Source of the DNA: Nannocystis pusilla | GTDB lineage: Bacteria; Myxococcota_A; Polyangia; Nannocystales; Nannocystaceae | DNA length: 64,000 nucleotides | NCBI RefSeq assembly: GCF_020073745.1 | Contig: NZ_JAIRAU010000001.1 | Span: forward strand, 1,436,501 to 1,500,500 | Reading direction: 5' to 3' | Part shown: piece after piece, positions 39,109-47,410 of the stretch | Position numbering within the stretch: the stretch's first letter is position 1 | How the letters are laid out: the number at the start of each line of letters is the position of its first letter | Translations under genes and position numbers: made by a program | The notes under the pieces: model-generated | Told to the model about the DNA's origin: nothing | Database searches by the model: none | What the model saw: the letters and a program-made list of their open reading frames with translations, nothing else

Positions 39109-40515
39109 CTAGAATCTCACGGCGCCGAGGACCATGGCAACATGCTTGGCGAAGCCGCCGTAGTCGGTGAGGCCGCCCTGGTAGTGGGCGACGAAGTCGG
39201 TGCGGTCGACGATCATGTCGTAGCGCGCGCCGACGACGAAGAAGCGGCCGAACGGCTGTTCCACCCTGGCGCTGACGGCGATCAGGGTGTCGGAGCGGAC
39301 GAACCCGGGCGCGTTCTCGTACGACTGGATCCGGGTCTCGCGGCCGGGGATCGGGATGCCGGCGTAGCGGCGGCCGATGACCGAGAAGCCGAGCTCGGCG
39401 TACATGCGCCAGCGGAAGGTGTGGAAGCCGCCGAGCCGGCCGGCGATGTCGTGGAAGTAGTTGCCGAACAGCGAGTCGCTGAACTGACGGTCGATCTGGG
39501 CGAAGAACTGGGTGCGCAGGGTCGGGTAGAAGGCCGCCCGCACGCCGCCGATGAAGCCGCGGAAGTTGGGGCCGTTCTCGTCGTCGTAGTAGAGGCCGGC
39601 GCCGTAGCCGGCCATGGCGTCGAGGGTCCAGCGGCGGGCGATCTGGCCGCGGAAGCCGAGGTACACGCGGTGGGCGTTGTTGTCCTCGTTGCAGTCCGGG
39701 TCGATGTTGGCGTTGCAGCTGAAGTAGTACGAGTGCGCGAACGAGTAGTTGACGAGGATCGCCGAGCGCGGGGCGATGCGCCACTTGACCTCGGCGGCGG
39801 CGCCGTGGATGTAGCGGTCGCCGCTGTACACGTCGGGCGCCTCGAAGTAGAGCACCTCGTTGAGGTAGTTGGCGCCGATGCTGAAGCGGCCGCCGCCGGG
39901 CCGGTAGATGAAGCCGAGCGAGAGGCGGTGGTCGATGCGGTTGTAGTTGTAGCCGACGCCGGCGTCGTAGTTGCGCGGGTCGCCGAAGCGCGAGAAGAAC
40001 TCGGTGATGTTGAAGCTGAAGCGCCGGCCGGGGGCGACCACCAGGTGCGCGTTGAGGTCGACGCTGAAGCGAGGGAGCCGCCGGATCTCCTCGGCGCGCG
40101 CCATGAAGGCCCGGTAGCCCGCGGTCAGCCGGATGTTGTAGTCGATCTTGCGGTCCTGCTGCGCCTCGGCCTCGCTCTGCAGCACGCCGTCGCGGACCTC
40201 GCGGTTGCCGATGCCGAGCCACGCGACGGGCATGACGAGGGCGGCGGGGCGCAGGCCGCCGACGTCACCCTTGCGGTTCCAGAACACGTTGTTGTCGGCG
40301 CCGACCATCAGCGCGAACCCGGAGTGGAGGGTCGAGCGCTGGCCGAGCTTGACGCCCGCGCCGTCTTCCGTGCGCGGCACGCTGCCGACGAGGTTGCCGG
40401 TGGCGTTGGAGCCGGCCGCACGCGCCTCCGGGATCGCGAGGGCGACGCAGATCGTCCACACCGCGACGAGGCCGCGGAGCGCCCACCTGGGGGCTGGCTG
40501 GTTAAGGCGACGCAA
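39109..40515 (-). CDS. Outer-membrane beta-barrel protein linked to exopolysaccharide export
   Basis: A 468-residue exported protein with a signal peptide (LRGLVAVWTICVALAIPEARA) and a long series of alternating beta strands ending in phenylalanine (AMVLGAVRF), the usual outer-membrane barrel end. Strand-like repeats such as WKIDYNIRLTAGYRAFMARAEE and RFSFNITEFFSRFGDPRNYDAGVGYNYNRIDHRLSLGFIYRPGGGRFSIG support a barrel. Pairing with the Wza/GumB-type gene suggests a polysaccharide-secretion porin role. The start at 40515 is TTG and lacks a clear ribosome-binding site, so the start is uncertain by a few codons. Confidence 0.75.
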   Translation of the reverse strand: MRRLNQPAPRWALRGLVAVWTICVALAIPEARAAGSNATGNLVGSVPRTEDGAGVKLGQRSTLHSGFALMVGADNNVFWNRKGDVGGLRPAALVMPVAWLGIGNREVRDGVLQSEAEAQQDRKIDYNIRLTAGYRAFMARAEEIRRLPRFSVDLNAHLVVAPGRRFSFNITEFFSRFGDPRNYDAGVGYNYNRIDHRLSLGFIYRPGGGRFSIGANYLNEVLYFEAPDVYSGDRYIHGAAAEVKWRIAPRSAILVNYSFAHSYYFSCNANIDPDCNEDNNAHRVYLGFRGQIARRWTLDAMAGYGAGLYYDDENGPNFRGFIGGVRAAFYPTLRTQFFAQIDRQFSDSLFGNYFHDIAGRLGGFHTFRWRMYAELGFSVIGRRYAGIPIPGRETRIQSYENAPGFVRSDTLIAVSARVEQPFGRFFVVGARYDMIVDRTDFVAHYQGGLTDYGGFAKHVAMVLGAVRF

Positions 40516-40686
40516 GGGAGGCTGAGGGCTACAGCCTAGCGAATCTCAGCCCAGAGGCGAGAATTGTGGGCGCCAAGTCCGAACCTCGAGCGCCGTGTGG
40601 CTTGTCCTCCGCGTCGAAACCGCGGGAGGAGACAGACCGAGGCGCGGGTGGCCAGTGGCCCTGGAGACGGCGCAGCACGGGCGCTG

Positions 40687-41370
40687 TCAGATCACGGGGC
40701 TTGCCACGGGCGGCCGAGGGTCGATGCGCGGCGGCAATCGCTGCACGCCCGGGGCGCTCGACGTCGGGTCGGTGGGGATGACCGTCTTCGGCTGATCGGC
40801 GGTGTTCCGGGCGTCGGTGCGCTTCTCGTCGTCGCCGCCGGAACAGGCTCTGGCCTGGCCGACGAGGCCGGAGATGCGGTCGGCGGCCTCGCTCAACTTC
40901 TCGCCGGCGAACGCGCGGCTCTGCCCATCGGCCGATGGATCTTGCAGGACCAAGATCTCGCCGGTAGCGACCTCTAGCACGATTTCGGCGCGGTCACGCT
41001 TGTCCTGGACGCAGGCGGTCCGGGCCATGTCGCCGCTCTGGCGGGCGCGCGTCAGCAGGGTGCCGAGTTCGGTCATGCCGCGTTCGATGGTGCCGCGCGC
41101 GCTGCCGACTCCGGCCGCGCTGATCGGCGACGACGGCGCGTCGGTCGGCGCGGCATTTGGAGCGGCGCTGTCCGTAGATCCGGCGGTGGTTCCAGTGGCA
41201 GATCCCGGGGTGGATAGAGCGGCTGGTGTCTCGGCCGATACGGCGACGCCCGCGTCGGTCGGCGCGGGCGCGGGGCTCGAGCTGGCCGAAGGGGCAGCTC
41301 CTACCGGGCTCGCCGCGAGCAACGTGGCGGACCCCCAGACAAGGACGACGCGCTGCGAATACGTGCTCAT
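40687..41370 (-). CDS. Exported protein of unknown function in the envelope-motor cluster
   Basis: A 227-residue predicted periplasmic protein. A signal peptide (MSTYSQRVVLVWGSATLLAASPVGAAPSA) is followed by a Thr/Ala/Pro/Ser-rich linker of ~70 residues, then a helical region (GTIERGMTELGTLLTRARQSGDMARTACVQDKRDRAEIVLEVATGEILVLQ) with cysteines (ACVQDK, RACSGG), and a Pro-rich tail. The start codon overlaps the stop of the AgmX-domain gene by 4 bp, so it is translationally coupled and ends the operon. No domain is recognised. Confidence 0.75.
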   Translation of the reverse strand: MSTYSQRVVLVWGSATLLAASPVGAAPSASSSPAPAPTDAGVAVSAETPAALSTPGSATGTTAGSTDSAAPNAAPTDAPSSPISAAGVGSARGTIERGMTELGTLLTRARQSGDMARTACVQDKRDRAEIVLEVATGEILVLQDPSADGQSRAFAGEKLSEAADRISGLVGQARACSGGDDEKRTDARNTADQPKTVIPTDPTSSAPGVQRLPPRIDPRPPVASPVI

Positions 41371-42704
41371 GACCCTCCAGAAAATACCACGGAGAAGGTC
41401 ACGTCCGAAGCCTGTTCGGCCCCCGGCGTGGTGGGGAAGCGCCACCCCTTGATCTTGGCGACAGTGCACGTCTGTACACCGGGGTCCTGGAGGGAGTCGT
41501 CGTTGATCCGGACCTCGGTGACGGTGCCCATGACACTGATGGTGATCGTGTAGGAGATCTTGCCAGCCAGGCCAGGATTGGTCTGCAACGCCTTGTTATA
41601 ACAAGCCTGGAGCGCGCCCGTGCGCTGGCGGATCGTGGCTTGCACGGCCTTCTTGTCGGCGTCGCCGTAGACATCGGCGCCGGAGCTCTTCACGGAGGAG
41701 TTGATCTTCCGCTCCTTCTTCTCGAGCTCGGCGAGTTCGGGCCCCTGGGCCTCGAACCCCTTGGTGCCGACGATCGCCCCCTGCGCGCTGATGCCCTCGC
41801 CGCCGGGGACGTAGGGGCTGACGACGGTGCCGTCGGGCAGGACGGTGGCGGTCATGCCGGCCGCGAACAGCTCGCCGAGGTTGTTCTCGGTGCTCTGGAT
41901 GACGTCGAACACGGTGCCCGGACCGTCGCCGCCGTAGGTGCCGAGGACCCGCGCGATGCCGACGCCGCGCGCCTTGTCCATCGACTCCTTGGAGTAGGTC
42001 TTCTGGGTGATGACCGGCTTGTCGATCACCTTGTCTTCCTTCTTCGGCTTCAGCTGCTCGTCTTCCTTGGCGAGCACCTCTTCGTCGTTCTTCTCCTCCT
42101 CGGGCTCCTCTTTCTTCGGCTTGACACGCTCGAGGTTCATCACCCGCAGGAAGCGTTCGTCGATCTCGGGCTCGATCGTGTAGTCGATGTGCTTGCTCGA
42201 GGCCCACATGAAGTAAGGGCCGAACAACATGAACGCCGCGAACAGCGTCGCCATGTCGGAGCGCGTCCACATGTTCGACGGCCGCGCCTTGAACTCGGCG
42301 GGGAACGGCGGCTTCGGCGGGACGGGCTGCGGCGCGGCGAACTGGAACAGCAGCGTGGTTTCGCCGACGTCGAGCTTGCCCCGCGTGCTCGGGTCGAGCG
42401 CCACCCGCAGGCTCCGCGCCCGCGGGTCCTCGCGCAGCCGCTTGCGCCACAGCTGGCCGATGTTGACGGCCCGCCCGCGCATGACGAGCTGACCGCCGAC
42501 GCGCTGCGGCAGGTCGAGGACGTAGCGGCCGTCCTGCACGACGAAGAGGACGTGTCGCTGCGGGACCGCGGCGCCGAAGCACAGCAGCTGGTTGCCGACG
42601 TCGGTGCCGGCGGTGACCGATTCGGCGGCGCTCTGATGCAGCTCGTCGCAGACCAGGCCGTCGACGATCGAGGCGATCCGCAAAACCTTGGACCGGGCAG
42701 CCAC
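41367..42704 (-). CDS. AgmX/PglI C-terminal domain protein (GltG/GltJ-like, TonB-like)
   Basis: A 445-residue inner-membrane protein. The N-terminal ~150 residues form a cytoplasmic domain with strand-rich character; one transmembrane helix follows (DMATLFAAFMLFGPYFMWAS, about residue 165), then a charged Glu/Lys-rich segment (VKPKKEEPEEEKNDEEVLAKE) and the C-terminal ~100 residues typical of AgmX/PglI/TonB-like proteins (RQRTGALQACYNKALQTNPGLAGKISYTITI, ending VAKIKGWRFP). Such proteins carry energy from a TolQ/TolR motor across the periplasm in Myxococcus gliding (GltG, GltJ). The GTG at 42704 follows the family N-terminus; the frame upstream is unlike protein. Confidence 0.85.
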   Translation of the reverse strand: MAARSKVLRIASIVDGLVCDELHQSAAESVTAGTDVGNQLLCFGAAVPQRHVLFVVQDGRYVLDLPQRVGGQLVMRGRAVNIGQLWRKRLREDPRARSLRVALDPSTRGKLDVGETTLLFQFAAPQPVPPKPPFPAEFKARPSNMWTRSDMATLFAAFMLFGPYFMWASSKHIDYTIEPEIDERFLRVMNLERVKPKKEEPEEEKNDEEVLAKEDEQLKPKKEDKVIDKPVITQKTYSKESMDKARGVGIARVLGTYGGDGPGTVFDVIQSTENNLGELFAAGMTATVLPDGTVVSPYVPGGEGISAQGAIVGTKGFEAQGPELAELEKKERKINSSVKSSGADVYGDADKKAVQATIRQRTGALQACYNKALQTNPGLAGKISYTITISVMGTVTEVRINDDSLQDPGVQTCTVAKIKGWRFPTTPGAEQASDVTFSVVFSGGS

Positions 42705-42984
42705 GCGTGAGAAGTCTAGCGGATGTAGTTGATTTGTGGCGCCTGCGCCAATTTTCCCGGACCCGCCTCGATCGGACCTGGGGACAAAGGGCTCGAACTT
42801 CGGCGCGGCCGTCGACGCTCGCCACGACCGAGCTGCGCCGACGGAAACGCCGACGCACGGCCACTGCATCAGTCGTGGCGCCGCGACGTCCCGCCGCGCA
42901 GTCACGGGCGAGAGGACGGACCAAAACAACAAGGGCCAGCCGCTCCCGCAGGAGTTGCTGGCCCTCGTCCGTGCTCGCGCGCGA

Positions 42985-43518
42985 TCAGCTCTTCCTGATC
43001 ACGCAGAACGAGTACTCGGCGAACTCGGCGCGGCCCGTCGTGTACATGACGTCGACGAGGACGCTGAACTTGAGGTCCTGGTCGCCGACCAGGATCACTC
43101 GCGCGTTCCACGGCTTGTTGGTCCGCTCGGCCAGCTGCTTGGCCTTGTCGACCTCTTCGGCCAGCTGGTCGTACAGCGGCCCGATCAGGTGGTTCTGCAC
43201 CTGGGACGGGTCGATGTCGCCGTCGGGCGTCATCGTCACGATCTTCTTGTTGTCGAACGTGATGCCGCGGGTGGTGACGAAGATCGGGACACCGTCCTGG
43301 ACCGGCGCGTCGGCCGAGGACATCGGGATCTTCTGGCCCGCGGTCGGGTTGATGACGATCGGGTCGGACGCGTAGCTCTTCAGCAGATAGACCACGAGAA
43401 TGGACACGATGTCCATCAGCGAGGTCATGCCGAGCTCGCCCTTCTCTTCGGGCTTGGCGCGGCGAGCCGCGGCCTTCTCCTTCTTTTTGGCGAGGAACGC
43501 CTCTTGCTCGGGAGACAT
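42985..43518 (-). CDS. ExbD/TolR-family protein (second copy)
   Basis: A 177-residue biopolymer transport protein. A short charged cytoplasmic N-terminus leads to one transmembrane helix (MTSLMDIVSILVVYLLKSY) that carries the conserved Asp for proton use, then a periplasmic domain (IFVTTRGITFDNKKIV, RVILVGDQDLKFSVLVDVMYTT). It should pair with the TolQ-like protein at 44195 to form a proton-driven motor. Its ATG overlaps the last base of the preceding TolR gene's stop. It resembles AglQ/AglS, the two TolR proteins of the Myxococcus gliding motor. Confidence 0.9.
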   Translation of the reverse strand: MSPEQEAFLAKKKEKAAARRAKPEEKGELGMTSLMDIVSILVVYLLKSYASDPIVINPTAGQKIPMSSADAPVQDGVPIFVTTRGITFDNKKIVTMTPDGDIDPSQVQNHLIGPLYDQLAEEVDKAKQLAERTNKPWNARVILVGDQDLKFSVLVDVMYTTGRAEFAEYSFCVIRKS

Positions 43519-44090
43519 CAGCCCGCACCCCCTTCCACGATGGGCTGCCAGAAGTAGCAGTCGTCAGGGAGCTGCTCGCCCTTGAGCGCCTTGGCGATCT
43601 TGCAAGTACGGCCCGCCAGCGCGTCCATCGTCATGATGATCGACTGCATCGGGATGTTGGCCTCGGCGCTGATCGTGACCACGGCCTCGTTCGGGAACAG
43701 CTGCTTGTAGCCCTTCGCCTTGGCCTCGAGCTGCGCGTAGTCGTAGCGCTCGTAGTCGTTGAGCGGCGCACCTTGCTTCGCGAGTCCGATCGTCGGGGCC
43801 TTCGAGTCTTGCGACTTGCCGGCCTCGGCTCCCTCCTGCTGGCCATCCGCGCTGACGCGGAAGCCGTCCTCCATGACGAAGACCTTGAGGTTGAGCGGCT
43901 TCTCGTCCTTCTTCTGCTCTTCGTCCTTCTGCTGCGCCGCGGCGGCGAACTTCGGCGGCGAGACGTTGATCGACGCCATCGAGGCGAACTCCATCGCCAT
44001 CAGCAGTGCCGGGATGAGCAAGAACATGATGTTCATGACCGGCAAGAGGTTGGCCTGGATATCCTCTTCTTCCATCTTCTTACGGGGCAT
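43518..44090 (-). CDS. ExbD/TolR-family protein (first copy)
   Basis: A 190-residue TolR-like protein. The transmembrane segment is NLLPVMNIMFLLIPALLMAMEF near residue 15. The conserved Asp of TolR/ExbD is replaced at that position by Asn (VMNIMF), whereas the second copy keeps Asp (LMDIVS). In the Agl motor the same split between one Asp and one Asn TolR is known. A Lys/Glu-rich linker and a periplasmic domain (VVTISAEANIPMQSIIMTMDAL) follow. A strong ribosome site (AAAGGAGGTGA) precedes the ATG at 44090. Confidence 0.88.
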   Translation of the reverse strand: MPRKKMEEEDIQANLLPVMNIMFLLIPALLMAMEFASMASINVSPPKFAAAAQQKDEEQKKDEKPLNLKVFVMEDGFRVSADGQQEGAEAGKSQDSKAPTIGLAKQGAPLNDYERYDYAQLEAKAKGYKQLFPNEAVVTISAEANIPMQSIIMTMDALAGRTCKIAKALKGEQLPDDCYFWQPIVEGGAG

Positions 44091-44194
44091 CGCTCACCTC
44101 CTTTCTTTCGTTCGGGTGGATTGTCGGCGTGCGGCCGGCTCGTGGGTCGCCTCAAAGGCCGTGGCCTCCGGTACTAGCAACGAGCCGAACCGCC

Positions 44195-44824
44195 TTACCC
44201 CTGGCGCACCCGCGCGGCGAGGAGGTTCTCGAGCTTGACCGCGTAGAGGTCGGCCTCGTCGGCGATCTTCTTGGCCAGGCTCTGGATGAAGACCTGCGCC
44301 GAGAGCAGCGGGATCGCCACCATGAGGCCGAAGCCCGTGGTGTTGATGGCGATCGAGATGCCCTTCGCGAGCGCCTGAGACCGCTGGTCGGCGGCCGCCA
44401 CGGCCACGGCGTCGAACGCCTCGATCATGCCGAAGATCGTTCCGAGCAGACCGAGCAGGGTGGCGATGTTGGCGACCGCGGCGATCATCGAGATGCGCTT
44501 GCTGATCGCCGGGCCGATCTCGAGCATCGCCTCCTCGATCGCGGCGGCGATGTCCGACTCGCTCTTGTTGGCGCGGGTCAGACCGGCCTTCATCACGCGG
44601 GCGAGCGCGGCCTTGTCAGCCGCGTTGCACAGCTTGATGGCGCGGTCGATGTTGTTCGCCATCACCAGCTTCTGGATCTGGTTGAAGAACTGAGCGCCGT
44701 TGATGTTGAAGCGGAAGAACAAGAAAATGAAGCGCTCGATCATGACGCCGGCGCCGAGCACTGCACAGAAGGCAATGGGGTGCATCCATGCGCCGCCCTC
44801 CTGGTAAAATCGCGCAAAATCCAT
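44195..44824 (-). CDS. MotA/TolQ/ExbB proton channel family protein
   Basis: A 209-residue inner-membrane protein. One helix lies near the N-terminus (WMHPIAFCAVLGAGVMIERFIFLFF) and two more near residues 110-135 (ISMIAAVANIATLLGLLGTIFGMIEAF) and 150-175 (ISIAINTTGFGLMVAIPLLSAQVF). The conserved proline and threonine segments of TolQ/ExbB (LLGLLGTI, ALNTTxxGL/VAIP) are clear. With the two TolR proteins it forms a proton-driven motor. It is the AglR counterpart in the gliding-like cluster. The ribosome site GAGGAGGATAA precedes the ATG. Confidence 0.92.
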   Translation of the reverse strand: MDFARFYQEGGAWMHPIAFCAVLGAGVMIERFIFLFFRFNINGAQFFNQIQKLVMANNIDRAIKLCNAADKAALARVMKAGLTRANKSESDIAAAIEEAMLEIGPAISKRISMIAAVANIATLLGLLGTIFGMIEAFDAVAVAAADQRSQALAKGISIAINTTGFGLMVAIPLLSAQVFIQSLAKKIADEADLYAVKLENLLAARVRQG

Positions 44825-45011
44825 GGCCGCTTATCCTCCTCAGAGACCGGGGTGTGAGTCCCGACTGTGTCGCTTCTGGACCGGGTTCGTCCCGGCTGTG
44901 GTGGTTGTTGTTGGGTTCGGACTCGGGTGCGGGAGCTGTCGCGCGCCGATAGCGCCCCGCCCCGGGTGATCTTCTCAGGCCCGCAGGCGCCTGAAGCTTT
45001 TTCAGGGTCGA

Positions 45012-45347
45012 TTAGAACAAAGGATCCCAGACACTTTCAAGCACCAACGGCGTCATGGTCGCGTCGAGCCGCGCCCAGTCGTAGTCGGTGGACGAGCGCC
45101 GCAGCACGTAGAACGCGCTCGGCTTCTCCAGCTGGCCCTCGACGAGGAACTCGTCGTCGAGCGAGATCACCTTCTTGCCGCCGCTCGTGGTGCTGCTGCC
45201 TCCGCTGCCGGAGGACGACTTGGCCGGTGCCTTGGCCGCTGATTTGCCCGCCGTCGCTTGCGCGCCCGTCCCTGAAGCGGGCGCCGGCGGAGCTGCGGTC
45301 GCCGAGGGCGGGGCCAGGAGGGCCGGGGCCAGAGCGACCAGAAACAT
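45012..45347 (-). CDS. Small exported protein of the envelope-motor cluster
   Basis: A 111-residue predicted periplasmic protein. A signal peptide (MFLVALAPALLAPPSATAAPP) precedes a Ser/Ala/Gly/Lys-rich linker, then a short C-terminal domain (KKVISLDDEFLVEGQLEKPSAFYVLRRSSTDYDWARLDATMTPLVLESV). The LDDEFLVEGQLEKPSAFYVLRR segment resembles short conserved segments found in proteins encoded next to Agl/Glt genes in myxobacteria, which I cannot name with confidence. A strong GGGAGG ribosome site supports the ATG at 45347. Confidence 0.7.
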   Translation of the reverse strand: MFLVALAPALLAPPSATAAPPAPASGTGAQATAGKSAAKAPAKSSSGSGGSSTTSGGKKVISLDDEFLVEGQLEKPSAFYVLRRSSTDYDWARLDATMTPLVLESVWDPLF

Positions 45348-45688
45348 GAGGACCTCCCACGCCCGTGCGCGGCTCCGACCTGAAAGCAGGCGAGCGGGCG
45401 CAGAACGGTGTGAGCGGAGCACGACCGCCTTATACAGCGAATGCCGCGGAGATTTCCACCGGCGAGTTTTTGCGGCGAAGCGGCCCGGACAGACGGGCCG
45501 GGGACACTCGCGGCTGCAGCGGATGGCGCCGGCGACCGCGAGGTCGTTCGTTTCGCCGGCCATCGTCGTGATCCGGGGGTCCATCGCCACGGTCTACGCC
45601 AAACGGGCGGAGTGAAAAGGCGGTCTCGATCGGCGACACCGGTTCGCGAATTTTTTCCGAGGATCGGAGATCGCTCCCGCCGATTTTT
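45348..45688. other. Spacer within the envelope-motor cluster
   Basis: 341 bp between the TPR lipoprotein gene and the small exported gene, both minus strand. It is the largest gap in the cluster and may hold a second promoter. A hairpin with a six-T run (ATCGGAG...CTCCCGCCGAT-TTTTTT, about 45663-45689) reads as a weak intrinsic terminator on the plus strand only. Confidence 0.35.
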
Positions 45689-47410
45689 TCATGGCGCGCT
45701 CGCGCCCCCACCGCCGGGCTTCTGAGGGGGCGAAGCTGCACCTGCGGAGGCAGAGGGCTTCTGACCCGGTTTCTGCGCCGAGGGCGGGGTCGTGGCGGGC
45801 GGAGGAGCGGCTGCCCCGGGCTTGGCGGCGGGCGGCGGGGCGCCGGCGGCCGGGGGAGTGGAGGCGCCGGGCTTGGCGACAGCGGGCGGGGTCGAGGCCG
45901 GAGGTGGCGTCGAGGTGGGGGGCGATGCACCCGGCTGGGCGGCGGCGGGCGGCGAGGTCGGAGCGGTCGCGCCTGGCTTGGCGGCCGCGGGCGGAGAACC
46001 AGCGCCGGGCGTGGCGGCGGGGGGCGAGGCGCCGGGCTTGGCGGCGGGCAGAGGACCGGCCGATCCGCCGGGATTTGGGCCCGTCGCGGCGGGTGGCGAG
46101 CCGGCGGGCGTCGCAGCGCCGGGCTTGGCGGCGGCGGGCGGCGAGCCGGCGGGTGTCGCAGCGCCGGGCTTGGCCGCCGCGCCGGCGGGTGCAGCGGACT
46201 CGCCCGGCCTGGTCGGCGAGCTGTCCTTGGGGCCAGGTGCGCCGGGGCTCGTGCCGGTGCCGGCCCCGGTCGGCGAGCTGTCCTTGGGGCCAGGTGCCGT
46301 CGCGGTCGGGCCGGGGCTGTCCTTCGAGGCAGGTGGAGCCTTGCCCTCGCGCTCGAGGCGCCGCTTCTCGCGCTCGAGGCCCTTCTTGGCCAGGTCGATG
46401 TAGAGATCTGCCTGGGCGACGGTGACGGACTCCTTGCCCGGGGTCGAACGCGGTTTATTGGCGCCGGTCTCGCGCTTCATGTCGGTGAAGCGATCTCCCT
46501 TGGCCGCGCCGCCGCCGGTGGCGAGGGCGAGGTCGCGGTACTTGCCGAGGTGGATCAGCGCGCGCTGCAGGCGGGTCGTGACGTCGAGGCCGGGGAACTC
46601 GGTCGCGTCGAGGTAGAGGACGCCGAGGTCGAAGTGGGCGTCGGGGTAGTCGGCGCGCAGGCGGAGCGCGGTCTGGTAGGCCTTCTCGGCCCCGACCACG
46701 TCGCCGAGGGCCCGCAGGGAGCTGCCGTGGTTGAGGTGCGCCTTGAAGAAGTTGGGGTCGAGCTTGAGCGCGTAGACGAAGCACTCGCTGGCGGTCTTGA
46801 AGTTGCCGGTGCGGAGGTACTGCGCGCCGAGGTTGTTCCACGCGGTGGCGTTGCCGGCGTCGGACTCGGCGGCCTTGCGGAACGACTGGGTGGCGAGCGT
46901 CGGCTTGTCGGCGGCGAGGTAGGCGAAGCCCTTGAGGTTGTAGGCGCGCGAGGTCTCCTCGGGGGTGATGACCTTGGCGTCGACGGCGAGCGCCGAGCTG
47001 GTGACGGTCTGGGTCAGCTCGTGCTTGCCCTGCTTGTAGAAGGCCTCGGCCATGACGAGCATCGCCTCGACGTTCTGCTCGTGGATCCGCAGCGCCTCGC
47101 GCGAGAGGTCGAGCGCGCGGCCGATGTCGCCCTGGCGCAGCGCCTGCTGGGCCATCTGGCTCTGCTGGTGCGAGGCCGCCAGCTTGCGCCGCTCCTCCTC
47201 GGGGTCGCGGTCGCGGTTCTTCTTGGCCGGCGGCTTGTCGCCGGCGCCCTCCTTCGCGGCCGCGACGGCCTCGGGCTGCGCCGCCGCGTCGGGCTCGGCC
47301 GCGGCGGTCTGCTCGGGCGACTTCGTCTGCTCGGCCGGCTTGTCGCAGGCGAGGACAATGACAAGACCCCAGAGACAGGTGCGAAGAGACATGTCCCGAA
47401 GCACGGTCAT
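45689..47410 (-). CDS. TPR lipoprotein with long Pro/Ala-rich tail
   Basis: A 573-residue predicted lipoprotein (LIVLAC-type lipobox after ~22 residues). Residues ~80-300 form a row of tetratricopeptide repeats (DIGRALDLSREALRIHEQNVEAML, SRAYNLKGFAYLAADKPTLATQSFRKAAE, AWNNLGAQYLRTGNFKTASECFVYALKLDPNF). From residue ~365 to the end it is a low-complexity Pro/Ala/Gly/Lys tail with repeated AAKPGAATPAGSPP units. The start overlaps the stop of the upstream TPR gene by 4 bp (ATGA). It resembles the TPR lipoprotein of the Glt complex (GltE/AglT-like) by context. Hairpin-repeat copies are read in the signal region and the tail. Confidence 0.85.
   Translation of the reverse strand: MTVLRDMSLRTCLWGLVIVLACDKPAEQTKSPEQTAAAEPDAAAQPEAVAAAKEGAGDKPPAKKNRDRDPEEERRKLAASHQQSQMAQQALRQGDIGRALDLSREALRIHEQNVEAMLVMAEAFYKQGKHELTQTVTSSALAVDAKVITPEETSRAYNLKGFAYLAADKPTLATQSFRKAAESDAGNATAWNNLGAQYLRTGNFKTASECFVYALKLDPNFFKAHLNHGSSLRALGDVVGAEKAYQTALRLRADYPDAHFDLGVLYLDATEFPGLDVTTRLQRALIHLGKYRDLALATGGGAAKGDRFTDMKRETGANKPRSTPGKESVTVAQADLYIDLAKKGLEREKRRLEREGKAPPASKDSPGPTATAPGPKDSSPTGAGTGTSPGAPGPKDSSPTRPGESAAPAGAAAKPGAATPAGSPPAAAKPGAATPAGSPPAATGPNPGGSAGPLPAAKPGASPPAATPGAGSPPAAAKPGATAPTSPPAAAQPGASPPTSTPPPASTPPAVAKPGASTPPAAGAPPPAAKPGAAAPPPATTPPSAQKPGQKPSASAGAASPPQKPGGGGASAP
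46222..46331. repeat. Three 14-bp hairpin repeats in the TPR lipoprotein tail
   Basis: TGTCCTTGGGGCCA occurs at 46222-46235 and 46279-46292, and TGTCCTTCGAGGCA at 46318-46331. Each gives the same peptide core (PGPKDSSP, then PASKDSPG) in the low-complexity tail. Confidence 0.55.
47378..47405. repeat. 14-bp hairpin repeat pair at the start of the TPR lipoprotein gene
   Basis: GGTGCGAAGAGACA and TGTCCCGAAGCACG in exact register cover codons 3-11, the basic part of the signal peptide. The outer arms GGTGC and GCACG also partly pair. Confidence 0.6.
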
